In this document: positions 1-8,596 of the stretch, in pieces
How the letters are laid out: each line of letters begins with the position of its first letter
Numbering within the stretch: the first letter of the stretch is position 1
Assembly: GCA_036258555.1 (NCBI GenBank)
Contig: DATADL010000100.1
Location: 1-59,986 of the forward strand
Origin: JALZEG01 sp036258555
Lineage (GTDB): Bacteria > Actinomycetota > CADDZG01 > WHSQ01
Reading direction: 5' to 3'
Length of the DNA: 59,986 bases
Notes under the pieces: generated by a model
What the model saw: the letters and a program-made list of their open reading frames with translations, nothing else
Told to the model about the DNA's origin: nothing
Database searches by the model: none
Position numbers and translations under genes: made by a program

Positions 1-270
1 TCCGACCAGATCGCGAACCTCGGCGTGGCGAACCGGCGCGACGTCGAGCGGCTCGAACGGCGCGTCCAGCGGCTCGAGGACGAGGTCCGGAAGCTGCGCG
101 CGAACGACGGCGAGCGCTCCCCGAAGAAGACCGCAGCCCGCAAGTCGACCGGTGCCAAGACGACGGTCCGCAAGACCACCTCGCGCAAGACCGCCGCGAC
201 GTCGAAGAAGACCCCTGCGGGCCGGTCGCCCGACGCCGCGAAACCCGCCGAGACCGGTGCAGGGGAGTGA
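1..270 (+). CDS. phasin-like coiled-coil protein with Lys/Ala-rich tail (5' end outside window)
   Basis: The frame is open from the first base of the window, so this is the C-terminal 89 residues of a longer protein. It reads through a heptad-like segment (DVERLERRVQRLEDEVRKL) into a basic tail of Lys, Thr, Ala and Pro (repeats of KKT, RKT, KTA). A coiled coil followed by a low-complexity KTA-rich tail is typical of poly-hydroxyalkanoate granule proteins and related phasin-like or nucleoid-associated proteins. A GTG at 25 could be an internal start, but the sequence before it (SDQIANLG) continues the family pattern, so I read it as partial. The function is inferred from composition only. Confidence 0.6.
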   Translation, partial: SDQIANLGVANRRDVERLERRVQRLEDEVRKLRANDGERSPKKTAARKSTGAKTTVRKTTSRKTAATSKKTPAGRSPDAAKPAETGAGE

Positions 271-280
271 TAATCGAGCC

Positions 281-451
281 ATGACGACCCCGCTTCCGCA
301 CGAGGACCTCGTCGCCGGCGCCGCCGGGCGTCTCGAGGCCGTACAGGACGCCGGCGACCAGGACCGGCTGCGCGTCCTCGACGAGCTCTACGCCGACCTC
401 GAGGCCGAGCTCGAGAAAGATTTTGAGCAAGCCGGCCCGGCTGGACGCTGA
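281..451 (+). CDS. small acidic conserved protein upstream of tlyA
   Basis: A 56-residue protein that starts at ATG 281 and overlaps the tlyA start by 29 nt. It is mostly helical and acidic (LDELYADLEAELEKDFEQ). A protein of about this size sits at the same place in Mycobacterium (Rv1693, just before tlyA), so the position supports it being real. No function is known to me. A GATAAT box at 269-274 lies exactly six bases before the ATG, as in the leaderless genes elsewhere in this window. A GGGGAG at 261-266 is too far away to be a convincing ribosome binding site. Confidence 0.55.
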   Translation: MTTPLPHEDLVAGAAGRLEAVQDAGDQDRLRVLDELYADLEAELEKDFEQAGPAGR

Positions 452-1211
452 GCTGGTAAGACGCGGCCTGGCGGGGTCGAGGGCCGAGGCCAAGAGCGCT
501 ATCGAGCAGGGGAAGGTCGCGGTGCGCGGCGTCCCGGCCTCCCGGGCCACCACGCTCGTCTCCCCGGCGGACCCGATCACGCTGGCCCCGCCGGCGGCGC
601 GCTTCGTCTCACGAGGCGGCCACAAGCTCGACGGTGCGCTGGCGCGGCTCGCAGTCGAGGTCGCGGGGCGGCGGTGGCTCGACGCGGGGGCTTCGACGGG
701 CGGTTTCACCGACCGCCTGCTCCAGGGGGGCGCGGCGGCGGTCGTCGCCGCGGACGTCGGCTACGGACAGCTCGACTGGAGCCTGCGCAACGACGACCGC
801 GTGGTGGTGATCGAGCGACTGAACCTGCGCGAGCTGACGCGCGAGCACCTTCCGTGGACTCCCGAAGGCGTCGTGGCCGACCTCTCGTTCATCTCGCTGC
901 GTCTGGTCCTTCCGACGCTCGCAGGGGTCGCGGCGGAGGATGCCGACTTCGTCGTGCTCGTCAAGCCGCAGTTCGAGGTCGGCCGCGATGCCGTCGGAAA
1001 GGGCGGGGTCGTGCGCGACTCGGCGCTGTGGGTCGACGCGATGCGGGGGGTCGCGGGGAGCGCGCGCGGCCTCGGTCTCGCCCTCGCCGCCGCCGTGCCC
1101 TCGCGCGTGCCCGGACCCGCGGGCAACCGCGAGTTCTTCCTGCACCTGCGGGCCGGCGACGACGCAGGCGACGGCCCGCTCGTCGCCGCCGCGCAGGAGG
1201 CCGCGCCGTGA
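423..1211 (+). CDS. tlyA: TlyA family rRNA (cytidine-2'-O)-methyltransferase
   Basis: A 262-residue protein. Residues about 5-60 form an S4 RNA-binding domain (ELVRRGLAGSRAEAKSAI). Residues 63-69 carry SRGGHKL, and 87-97 carry DAGASTGGFTD, the S-adenosylmethionine-binding loop of FtsJ-like methyltransferases. In mycobacteria TlyA methylates 16S and 23S rRNA and determines capreomycin sensitivity. The start is TTG 423 after GAGAAAGA; the protein begins at the usual family position. Its stop overlaps the NAD kinase start (GTGA), so the genes are translationally coupled. Confidence 0.95.
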   Translation: MSKPARLDAELVRRGLAGSRAEAKSAIEQGKVAVRGVPASRATTLVSPADPITLAPPAARFVSRGGHKLDGALARLAVEVAGRRWLDAGASTGGFTDRLLQGGAAAVVAADVGYGQLDWSLRNDDRVVVIERLNLRELTREHLPWTPEGVVADLSFISLRLVLPTLAGVAAEDADFVVLVKPQFEVGRDAVGKGGVVRDSALWVDAMRGVAGSARGLGLALAAAVPSRVPGPAGNREFFLHLRAGDDAGDGPLVAAAQEAAP

Positions 1212-1993
1212 CCGTGCGGCGGGTGGCGATCGTCTTGAACGAAGGCAAGCCGCAGGCGAAGGCGCGGGCGCGGGAGCTCGCGGACCTGCTCGTCGAACGC
1301 GGCATCGAGGTCGCGCTCGAACGGCCCGACCTCGTGGTGTCGCTCGGCGGCGACGGGACGATGCTCCGCGCTGCACAGCATGCGCACGAGGCCGACGTCC
1401 CGCTGCTCGGAGTGAACCTCGGGACGCTCGGCTACCTCACCGAGGTCGACGCGACGCACGAGGTCGAAGCCCTCGAGCGCGTCCTCGCCGGCGAGTTCGA
1501 GATCCAGGACCGCATGATGCTGAGCTGCTCGGTCGACGGCGACGGCGGGTTCGTCGGTCTGAACGAGGTCCTCGTCGAGAGGGCGTCGCGCCGGCGGCTG
1601 GTACGGCTCGGCGTGACCGTCGGCGGCGAGAGCCTCGGGGACTTCAACGCCGACGGGATCATCGTCGCGACGCCGACGGGATCCACGGCCTACGCGCTGA
1701 GCGCGGGCGGGCCGATCGTCTCGCCCAGGGCGGAGTGCCTCGTCGTCGTCCCCGTGAGCGCGCACATGGTGTTCAGCCGTCCGTTCGTGCTCGCGCCCGA
1801 CGAGGTGGTGGAGATAACCGTCAGGGACTCGGGGCAGGCGGCGTCGCTCTCGCTCGACGGACACCTCGGATCCGACCTGGGCTCCGGCGCGACCGCGGTC
1901 GTGCGGCGTCACGAGCGCCCGCTGAAGCTGGTGCGGCTGGGGGGGCCGCGCTTCATCGAGCGCCTGCGGACGAAGATGAACCTCCCCGGCTGA
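1208..1993 (+). CDS. nadK: NAD kinase
   Basis: A 261-residue cytoplasmic enzyme that phosphorylates NAD to NADP. The diagnostic GGDGT motif lies at residues 47-51, followed by the NAD-binding segment with TPTGSTAYALSAGGP near residues 157-171. GTG 1208 overlaps the tlyA stop by four bases. A longer frame continues upstream inside tlyA but has no family similarity. The tlyA-nadK-recN order matches Rv1694-Rv1696 of M. tuberculosis. Confidence 0.95.
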   Translation: MTVRRVAIVLNEGKPQAKARARELADLLVERGIEVALERPDLVVSLGGDGTMLRAAQHAHEADVPLLGVNLGTLGYLTEVDATHEVEALERVLAGEFEIQDRMMLSCSVDGDGGFVGLNEVLVERASRRRLVRLGVTVGGESLGDFNADGIIVATPTGSTAYALSAGGPIVSPRAECLVVVPVSAHMVFSRPFVLAPDEVVEITVRDSGQAASLSLDGHLGSDLGSGATAVVRRHERPLKLVRLGGPRFIERLRTKMNLPG

Positions 1994-2030
1994 CCGCCCG
2001 GGGCCTCCCGTTGCCGTCGGTGCCTCAACT

Positions 2031-2036
2031 TAGGAT
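2031..2036 (+). promoter_or_regulatory. leaderless-type -10 box for recN
   Basis: TAGGAT lies seven bases before ATG 2044, and no ribosome binding site lies between. It fits the TANNNT-to-start spacing seen at other genes in this window. A TTGCCG at 2011-2016 is too close (14 bp) to be a normal -35 box. Confidence 0.4.
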
Positions 2037-2043
2037 GAACGGG

Positions 2044-3765
2044 ATGCTTCAGGACCTTGCGGTCGAGGGCCTCGGCGTCATCGGACGCGCCGAGATCGCC
2101 TTCGAGCCCGGCTCCACCGCGCTCACGGGCGAGACCGGAGCCGGAAAGACCCTCCTCGTCGCCGCTCTCGGCCTGCTCACGGGCGGGAGGGCCGACCGCG
2201 CCCTCGTCCGGACCGACGCCGGCGAGGCCCGGGTCGAGGGCCGCTGGGTCCTGCCGCCGGGCCACGCCGCGGTCGTGACCCTGGTCGAGGCGGGCGTGCT
2301 CGAGCCCGGCGACGCCGACGAGGTCGAGGTCGTCCTCACGCGCACGATCGGAGCCTCGGGCGGCGGCAAGGCGCGGGCCAACACCCGCGTCGTCCCGGTC
2401 GGGACGCTGGCCGAGGTCGGCCGGCACCTGGTCGAGATCGCGGGGCAGCACGAGCACCAGCGGCTCGCGCAACCGGCCCACCAGCGGGCGCTGCTCGACT
2501 CCTTCGCGGGGCCCGAGGCGGTCGCTCTCGCGGCGACCGTCGCCGACGAGGTCCGGGCCGCCGCGGCCGCGGAGCGCCTCCTCGCGGCCGCGCGCGACGA
2601 CGCTCGGTCGCGCGAGCGGACGGCCGACCTCCTGCGCTACGAGATCGCCGAGATCGACGCCGCCGGGCTGCGCCCGGGCGAGGTCCCGGCCCTCGAGGCC
2701 GAGGCGGTGCGACTCGAGAACGCAAGCGCGCTGGCCGAGGGCATCGCGGAGGCGCGTTCGCTGCTGCGCGGCGACGGCGGCGCGTCGGAGGCGCTCGACG
2801 GCGCGCGCCGCGTCCTGGAGAAGCTCGCCGTGCACGATCCCGAGCTCGGCCCCCTGGCGGCTCGGGTCGAGTCGCTGGCGTACGAGGTGGCGGACGCGGC
2901 GGACGACGTCGCGGCCCGCGCGGTCGCGCCGGATCCCGAGGCGCTCGAGTCGGTCCGGGCGCGGCTCGCGACGATACGCGCGCTCGCGCGCAAGTACGGC
3001 GCCGACGAGACCGCCATCCTCGACTACCGCACGGACGCGGCGCGACGCCTCGACGAGCTCGAGGACGCCGACGCCACCGCGGCGCGCCTCGCGGACGACC
3101 TCGGTCGCCGCCGGGCGGCCGCCACCGAGGCCGCAGCGCGCCTGCGCGCCCTGCGCGAGGCCGCCGCGCCCGAGCTCGGCAGCCGCGTCACGTCCTTGCT
3201 CGGGACGCTCGCGATGGAGGGGGCGACGTTCGAGGTCGCGCTCGAGCCTTCAGAGCTGTACGAGGGGGGGACGGAGACCGTCGCCCTGCTCGTCTCGGCA
3301 AATCCCGGCGAGGCGCCGCGCCCGGTCGCGAAGGTCGCGAGCGGCGGGGAGCTGTCGAGGATCTCGCTGGCCCTCCATCTGTCCGCGGGCGCCGGGGACG
3401 CGACCACGACCGTGTTCGACGAAGTCGACGCAGGGGTCGGAGGTGAAGCCGCCCAGTCCATCGGCAGGGCGCTCGCACGGCTGGCGCGGACCTCGGGAAG
3501 ACAGGTGCTCGTCGTCACGCACCTCCCCCAGGTCGCCGCCTTCGCGGACCACCAGGTCGTCGTCTCGAAGGAGACCGGCGCGGAGCGCACGGATGCACGC
3601 GTCGCGGGCGTCACCGGCGAGGCCCGGCTCGAAGAGCTCTCGCGCATGCTCGCGGGGATGCGGCACAGCGACCGCGCGCGCGACCACGCGCGCGAGCTGC
3701 TCGACCTCGCGCGCGCGGAGACGGGCGGGGCCGGGCGCTCCCGGCGAGCGGCGGTCGGCGCATGA
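2044..3765 (+). CDS. recN: DNA repair ATPase RecN
   Basis: A 573-residue SMC-like ATPase acting in double-strand break repair. Walker A (GETGAGKT) is at residues 29-36. A long Ala/Arg/Glu-rich helical region forms the coiled coil. The C-terminal half has the signature KVASGGELSRISLAL and Walker B with TTVFDEVDAGVGG, followed by the VTHLPQVAAFADHQ switch. An in-frame ATG at 2035 is an alternative start. I prefer 2044 because RecN usually begins ML-hydrophobic-L, and because of the -10 spacing. The stop overlaps the next ATG by four bases. Confidence 0.95.
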   Translation: MLQDLAVEGLGVIGRAEIAFEPGSTALTGETGAGKTLLVAALGLLTGGRADRALVRTDAGEARVEGRWVLPPGHAAVVTLVEAGVLEPGDADEVEVVLTRTIGASGGGKARANTRVVPVGTLAEVGRHLVEIAGQHEHQRLAQPAHQRALLDSFAGPEAVALAATVADEVRAAAAAERLLAAARDDARSRERTADLLRYEIAEIDAAGLRPGEVPALEAEAVRLENASALAEGIAEARSLLRGDGGASEALDGARRVLEKLAVHDPELGPLAARVESLAYEVADAADDVAARAVAPDPEALESVRARLATIRALARKYGADETAILDYRTDAARRLDELEDADATAARLADDLGRRRAAATEAAARLRALREAAAPELGSRVTSLLGTLAMEGATFEVALEPSELYEGGTETVALLVSANPGEAPRPVAKVASGGELSRISLALHLSAGAGDATTTVFDEVDAGVGGEAAQSIGRALARLARTSGRQVLVVTHLPQVAAFADHQVVVSKETGAERTDARVAGVTGEARLEELSRMLAGMRHSDRARDHARELLDLARAETGGAGRSRRAAVGA

Positions 3766-4964
3766 AGCTGGCCTTCCGGCGCCGCGCGCCCCACCCGGAG
3801 ACCGAGCCCGCGCCGGGCGGTCTCACCGGCACGGCGCGCGTCGACCGGCGGACGAAGAACCTCATGACGCGCGTCCTCCCCGGCGAGATCGCCGTGATCG
3901 ACCACGAGGACCTCGACCGCGTCTCCGCCGAGGGCCTCGTCCAGCGCAAGGTCGGCGCGGTCGTCAACGCGGCCCGCTCTTCGAGCGGGAGGTACCCGAA
4001 CCTCGGCCCCCTGCTGCTCGTCAGCGCCGGTATCCCGCTGGTCGACCACGCCGGTCCCGCGGTCATGGAGATCCCTGAGGGCGCTCGCCTGTCGATCGAC
4101 GGGGGGCGCGTCGTGCAGGAGACGCCCGACGGCTCCGCAGAGGTCGCCGTCGGGGACCGGCTCGGGCTCGAGGACGCAGAGCGCGCCCTCGACCGGGCGA
4201 AGCAGGCCATCGCGGGCGAGATCGAGAGGTTCGCCGAGAACACGATCTCCTACATCAAAGACGAGCGCGACGTGCTGCTCGAAGCCGCGCGGCTGCCCGA
4301 GGTCGCCACCGACTTCCACGGCCGCCACGTGCTCGTCGTCGTCCGCGGTTACGACTACAAGGAGGACCTCGTCGCGCTGCGGTCGTACGTGCGCGAGATG
4401 CGGCCGCTCCTCGTGGGCGTCGACGGCGGCGCGGACGCGCTCCTCGACAACGGCCTGGTCCCCGACATGATCATCGGCGACATGGACTCGGTCACGACCG
4501 AGGCCTTGCTGAGCGGCGCCGAGCTCGTCGTCCACGCATACCCGGGCGGGGGAGCGCCGGGGCTCGAGCGCCTGAAGGCCCTCGGGCTCGAGTCGATCGT
4601 CTTCGAGGCGACCGGCACGTCGGAGGACATCGCGATGCTGCTCGCGTTCGAGCACGGAGCGGAGCTCATCGTCGCCGTAGGCACGCACGCGAACCTCATC
4701 GAGTTCCTCGACAAGGGGCGCAAGGGGATGGCGTCCACGTTCCTCGTGAGGCTCCGCGTCGGTCCGATCCTCGTCGACGCGAAGGGGGTCAGCCGCCTGT
4801 ACCGGGGCCGGGTCCGGCGCGGCGACCTGGCGCTGCTCCTGGGGGCCGCGGCGGTGACGATGACGATCGTCGTCACGCTGTCGGAGCCCGTGCGGCTCGA
4901 GCTCGAGCTGATGTGGGCCCAGCTCGGCAACCTGTGGTTCTCGATCAGGCAGGCGCTGTTCTAG
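3762..4964 (+). CDS. steA: SteA-like cytokinetic protein (thiamin pyrophosphokinase fold, C-terminal membrane segment)
   Basis: A 400-residue homologue of Rv1697. The central part (about 195-330) has a thiamin-pyrophosphokinase-like fold with PDMIIGDMDSV, a metal-binding pattern retained from that family. The last 60 residues contain one hydrophobic helix (ALLLGAAAVTMTIVV), so the protein is membrane-anchored. In Corynebacterium, SteA and SteB form a division-site complex that influences cell separation and peptidoglycan hydrolysis. The next gene is its partner SteB. The C-terminal helix and the neighbour make this call firm. Enzymatic activity is not established for the family. Confidence 0.88.
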   Translation: MKLAFRRRAPHPETEPAPGGLTGTARVDRRTKNLMTRVLPGEIAVIDHEDLDRVSAEGLVQRKVGAVVNAARSSSGRYPNLGPLLLVSAGIPLVDHAGPAVMEIPEGARLSIDGGRVVQETPDGSAEVAVGDRLGLEDAERALDRAKQAIAGEIERFAENTISYIKDERDVLLEAARLPEVATDFHGRHVLVVVRGYDYKEDLVALRSYVREMRPLLVGVDGGADALLDNGLVPDMIIGDMDSVTTEALLSGAELVVHAYPGGGAPGLERLKALGLESIVFEATGTSEDIAMLLAFEHGAELIVAVGTHANLIEFLDKGRKGMASTFLVRLRVGPILVDAKGVSRLYRGRVRRGDLALLLGAAAVTMTIVVTLSEPVRLELELMWAQLGNLWFSIRQALF

Positions 4965-4966
4965 CC

Positions 4967-5887
4967 GTGGTCGACTTCCGTTACCACCTGGTCTCGATCG
5001 TGGCCGTGTTCCTGGCGCTGGGCATCGGCGTGCTCATGGGCTCCGGAGTCGTGGGCGAGCCGTTGCTCGACAACATCCGCGATCGCGCCCGCGACGTGCA
5101 GGAGTTCAACGACCGCCTGAAGGACGACGTCGTGGACCTCGAGCACGAGCTGACGGTGTCGCGCGAGTTCGCCGAGTCGGTCGAGCCGATGCTGGTCGAG
5201 GGCCGGCTGGCGGGCGAGGACATCGTGATCGTCGACGTCGCGGCAGGCGACGCACCGCTGGACGCGCTGATGGAGGGCCTCGAGGACCGCGCCGGGGCGG
5301 AGGTGGCGTCGATCATCACGATCTCGGACGACTTCGAGCTGACGTCGGAGGAAGACGTGGCCGAGCTCGGCAGGATCGTCGGGAGCGGAGCGACCCCTGA
5401 GGAACTCCGCGTCGAAGCTGCGACGCAGATGGGCGCGCGCATCGCTGCGCTCGCGGACGGACGACGCGGGACACAGGACCCCGCGGACCTGCTGCAAGAG
5501 CTCGAGGATGCCGGCTTCCTCGACCTCGCCGAGGAAGAGGAGGCCGCGCCCGTCCCGCCCGGCGCCAGCGTGGTGATCGCCGCGAGCGGCGTCACCGATC
5601 CCACGTTCCGCATCGACCAGGTCGTGACCGCGCTCGGCGCCGCGGCGGCAGAGGGGGCTCCGGTGGTCGTCGTCGAGACGAGCGACAGCGCGTGGGGGAT
5701 CGTCGGCTCGGTGCGCGGCGACGGCGACCTCGCCAACGTCATCGGCACGGTCGACAACGTCGACAAGCTCGTCGGGAGGATCGCGCTGGCGATGTCGCTC
5801 GACCGGTTGCAGGGCGGGGAGCCCGGTCACTTCGGCGAGAAGAGCGACGACGTGACGGTCATCCCCGAGCCGGGACCCAGAGACTGA
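4967..5887 (+). CDS. steB: SteB/MctB-like membrane-anchored protein
   Basis: A 306-residue protein starting at GTG 4967. The N-terminus (VDFRYHLVSIVAVFLALGIGVLMGS) is the conserved family opening and its single membrane helix. It is followed by a coiled coil (about 40-70) and an extracytoplasmic alpha/beta domain. Rv1698 of M. tuberculosis (MctB) was described as a copper-related outer membrane channel. In corynebacteria the same family is SteB, partner of SteA. A longer frame from 4913 would fuse it to the end of steA and is not credible. Spacing to steA is two bases, indicating one operon. Confidence 0.85.
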   Translation: MVDFRYHLVSIVAVFLALGIGVLMGSGVVGEPLLDNIRDRARDVQEFNDRLKDDVVDLEHELTVSREFAESVEPMLVEGRLAGEDIVIVDVAAGDAPLDALMEGLEDRAGAEVASIITISDDFELTSEEDVAELGRIVGSGATPEELRVEAATQMGARIAALADGRRGTQDPADLLQELEDAGFLDLAEEEEAAPVPPGASVVIAASGVTDPTFRIDQVVTALGAAAAEGAPVVVVETSDSAWGIVGSVRGDGDLANVIGTVDNVDKLVGRIALAMSLDRLQGGEPGHFGEKSDDVTVIPEPGPRD

Positions 5888-5891
5888 CGGC

Positions 5892-7505
5892 TTGACGGCG
5901 TCCACAGGGGAGCGCTCGCTGGCCCGGGGGGCCGCGGTGATCACGCTCGCGACCGCGCTCTCACGGGTGACCGGCTTCGTCAGGGTCGTGGTCGTCGCCG
6001 GCGCGATGGGCACGACCTATCTCGCGAACACGTACCAGACGGCGAACACCGCGCCGAACGTCGTGTTCGAGCTGGTCGCCGCCGGCGTCCTCACCTCGAT
6101 CTTCGTCCCGACGTTCGTCGAGTACCTCGTGCGCGGGGAGCGGGAGGAGGGCTGGGAGGCCGGCAACGCCCTCGCGTCCGTCGCGCTCGTCGGGCTGGCC
6201 GCGATCGCGCTGCTGCTCGCGTTCGCGGCCCCCCTCGTCATGCGCGTGCTCACCATCGGGGTCGACGACCCGGTCCTGCGTGAGCGCGAGGTCGAGCTGG
6301 GTGCGACGTTCCTCCGGCTGTTCGCGCCCCAGGTGGCCTTCTACGGGGCTGGGATGATCATGACCGGCGCGCTCCACGCGCACCGGAGGTTCGCGCTTCC
6401 CGCGGTCGCGCCGCTGCTCAACAACCTCGTGGTGATCGCCGTGTACCTCACGTACGCGGCGATGAGGGCGGGGCGGGCGCCGTCGGTCGCGACGATCACG
6501 ACCGGTGAGACGCTCGTCCTGGGGCTCGGCACGACCCTCGGCGTCGTGGCCATGACCGTGTGCCTCGTGCCGCAGCTCGTCCGGATGGGATGGAGGTTCC
6601 GGTTCCGGTTCGACCTCTCGCACCCGGCGGTGCGCAAGGGCGCGCGGCTCGGAGTCTGGGCCCTCGGCTACGCGGGCGGGTACCAGGCCGGCCTGATCGT
6701 CGTCCTGATGCTGGCGAACGGCGTCGAGGGCGGCGTCGCGGCGTACCAGTGGGCGTACACGTTCTTCTACCTGCCGCACGCGCTGTTCGCGGTCCCGATC
6801 TTCTCGGTGCTGTTCACCGCGTTGTCCGAGCACGTCGCGCGCCGGGAGCCGGCCGGGGTGCAGGAGAAGCTCCGCGACGGGCTCGGGATGCTCGTGTTCG
6901 TGCTGGCGCCGGTCTCCGTCGCGCTGCTCGTGCTCGCCGGACCGGTCGCGGCGCTGACGCTGCGCTACGGGGCGATGACGGAGTCGGGGGCCGAGCTAGT
7001 CGCGCGCTGTCTGGCGGCGTTCGCCGTCGGGCTGCCCGCGTACTCGATCTTCCTCGTGTTCACGCGCGCGTTCTACGCGATCGGCGACACGAAGACGCCC
7101 GCGCTCGTCAACGCCGGCGCGGTGGCGGCGTCGAGCGCCGCCGGGGCGGTGCTGTTCCTCGCCGCGCCCGACGGTTGGGAGGTGCCCGGGCTTGCCGCCG
7201 GCCACTCCGCCGGCTTCGGCGCGGGGGCCGCAGTCCTCGCGGCGGTCTTCGCACGCAGGGCCGGGCGGCTGCGCTCGACGCAGCTGATGGCGTCGACGCT
7301 GCGCTCGACCGCGGCTGCGGTGGCGGCGGGCGGCGTGATGGCGTTCGTCTCGTGGTTCGTCCCCGGAGAGGGTTTCGGTCCGTCTCTCGTGACGCTGGTC
7401 GGCGCAGCGGTTGCCGGCGGCGCGGCTTACGCCGGCCTCATGGCGTGGGCTGGATCCCGGGAGCTGACCAGGGTGGCGGCGCTCGTGCGCGGGATCAGGT
7501 CGTGA
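5892..7505 (+). CDS. murJ: lipid II flippase MurJ (MviN family)
   Basis: A 537-residue polytopic protein with about 14 hydrophobic segments. The N-terminus (ARGAAVITLATALSRVTGFVRVVVVAGAMG) is the typical MurJ opening, including the SRxxGFxR signature. MurJ flips lipid II across the membrane for peptidoglycan synthesis. The start is TTG 5892, four bases after the steB stop. No clear Shine-Dalgarno sequence is visible, so reinitiation after steB is likely. Mycobacterial MurJ is encoded elsewhere, so its place in this block is a local feature. Confidence 0.92.
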   Translation: MTASTGERSLARGAAVITLATALSRVTGFVRVVVVAGAMGTTYLANTYQTANTAPNVVFELVAAGVLTSIFVPTFVEYLVRGEREEGWEAGNALASVALVGLAAIALLLAFAAPLVMRVLTIGVDDPVLREREVELGATFLRLFAPQVAFYGAGMIMTGALHAHRRFALPAVAPLLNNLVVIAVYLTYAAMRAGRAPSVATITTGETLVLGLGTTLGVVAMTVCLVPQLVRMGWRFRFRFDLSHPAVRKGARLGVWALGYAGGYQAGLIVVLMLANGVEGGVAAYQWAYTFFYLPHALFAVPIFSVLFTALSEHVARREPAGVQEKLRDGLGMLVFVLAPVSVALLVLAGPVAALTLRYGAMTESGAELVARCLAAFAVGLPAYSIFLVFTRAFYAIGDTKTPALVNAGAVAASSAAGAVLFLAAPDGWEVPGLAAGHSAGFGAGAAVLAAVFARRAGRLRSTQLMASTLRSTAAAVAAGGVMAFVSWFVPGEGFGPSLVTLVGAAVAGGAAYAGLMAWAGSRELTRVAALVRGIRS

Positions 7506-8596
7506 GCGCGGTCCGCGTCCTCCAGGTCCTGGGCTACTCGACCGGCGGGATCTCGCGTCACGTCGCGCAGGTCACCGAGGCGCTCGACGGCCGCGACTTC
7601 GCCGTCGACGTCGCGGGCCCGGCCGACCTCCCCCTGAAGATGCCGGTGCCGGTGCAGCCGGTCACGATCCCCGCGGGGCCTCTGCGCGGGCACCGCGACG
7701 CGGTCGGGATGCTCCGCGCGATCGTCGCGGGCGGCCGCTACGACGTCGTCCACGCGCACGGCCTGCGGGCGGGGATCGACGCGGCGCTGGCCGCCCGCGG
7801 GCGCTGCCCGGTCCTGCTCACGGTCCACAACCTCGTCCACCCCGAGGTGGCGGGGCGCGCGAAGTACCTCGCCTACCGCCGCGCGGAGTCGCTCGCGGTG
7901 GGCCTCACCGCGCACACGTTCGCGGTCTCCGCGGACATCGCTCGGCACTTGCGGAAGGCGAGGGTCGCCCGCGGGAAGGTCGAGGTCCTCTACCTCGGGA
8001 TCGGCGACGCTCCGCAGGTGCGGCGGGAGCGCGCCGCGGTCCGCGCGGAGCTGGGGCTCGCCGAAGACGAGCGGCTCGTCGTGACGGCGTCGCGTCTGGC
8101 GCCGCAGAAAGCGCTCCCGGTGATGCTCGAGGCGCTCGCGGCCCTCCCCACGCCGCCGGTCCTCGCGGTCCTGGGCACCGGTCCTCAGGAGGAGGAGCTC
8201 CGGCGGGCGGCCGCGACCCTGGGGGTGGCGGACCGGATCCGGTGGCTCGGCTTCCGGCCGGACGTAGCCGACTACATCGCGGCCGGGGACGTCTTCTGCC
8301 TCTCGTCGGTGTGGGAGGGCGTCCCCCTCGCCGCGCAGGAGGCGATCCTGCTCGGCGTGCCGGTCGTCGCCACGGCGGTGGGCGGGATGCCCGAGCTCGT
8401 GGAGGACGCGGTGACCGGCCGGCTCGTCCCGCCGCGCGACCCGGGGGCGCTCGCGGCCGCGCTCCGCCAGGTGCTGGAGAGCGAGGCGCTGCGCAAGACG
8501 TTCGCCGACGGCGCCCGCGCCTCGCTGCAGCATCGGTTCTCGACCGAGCGCATGCTCGCGCGGCTGGGGGCCGAGTACCGGGAGCGCGCGCGGTGA
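7502..8596 (+). CDS. GT4-family glycosyltransferase
   Basis: A 364-residue GT-B enzyme. The N-terminal domain begins VRVLQVLGYSTGGISRHV, with the glycine-rich loop near residue 12-15 and HAHGLRAG near residue 81. The C-terminal nucleotide-sugar domain has LLGVPVVATAVGGMPELV and the preceding E-x7-E type region (SSVWEGVPLAAQEA). GTG 7502 overlaps the murJ stop. The neighbours murJ, a MraY-like enzyme and a membrane phosphatase-like protein suggest a role in a cell-envelope glycoconjugate. The acceptor and sugar cannot be told from sequence. Confidence 0.85.
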   Translation: MSAVRVLQVLGYSTGGISRHVAQVTEALDGRDFAVDVAGPADLPLKMPVPVQPVTIPAGPLRGHRDAVGMLRAIVAGGRYDVVHAHGLRAGIDAALAARGRCPVLLTVHNLVHPEVAGRAKYLAYRRAESLAVGLTAHTFAVSADIARHLRKARVARGKVEVLYLGIGDAPQVRRERAAVRAELGLAEDERLVVTASRLAPQKALPVMLEALAALPTPPVLAVLGTGPQEEELRRAAATLGVADRIRWLGFRPDVADYIAAGDVFCLSSVWEGVPLAAQEAILLGVPVVATAVGGMPELVEDAVTGRLVPPRDPGALAAALRQVLESEALRKTFADGARASLQHRFSTERMLARLGAEYRERAR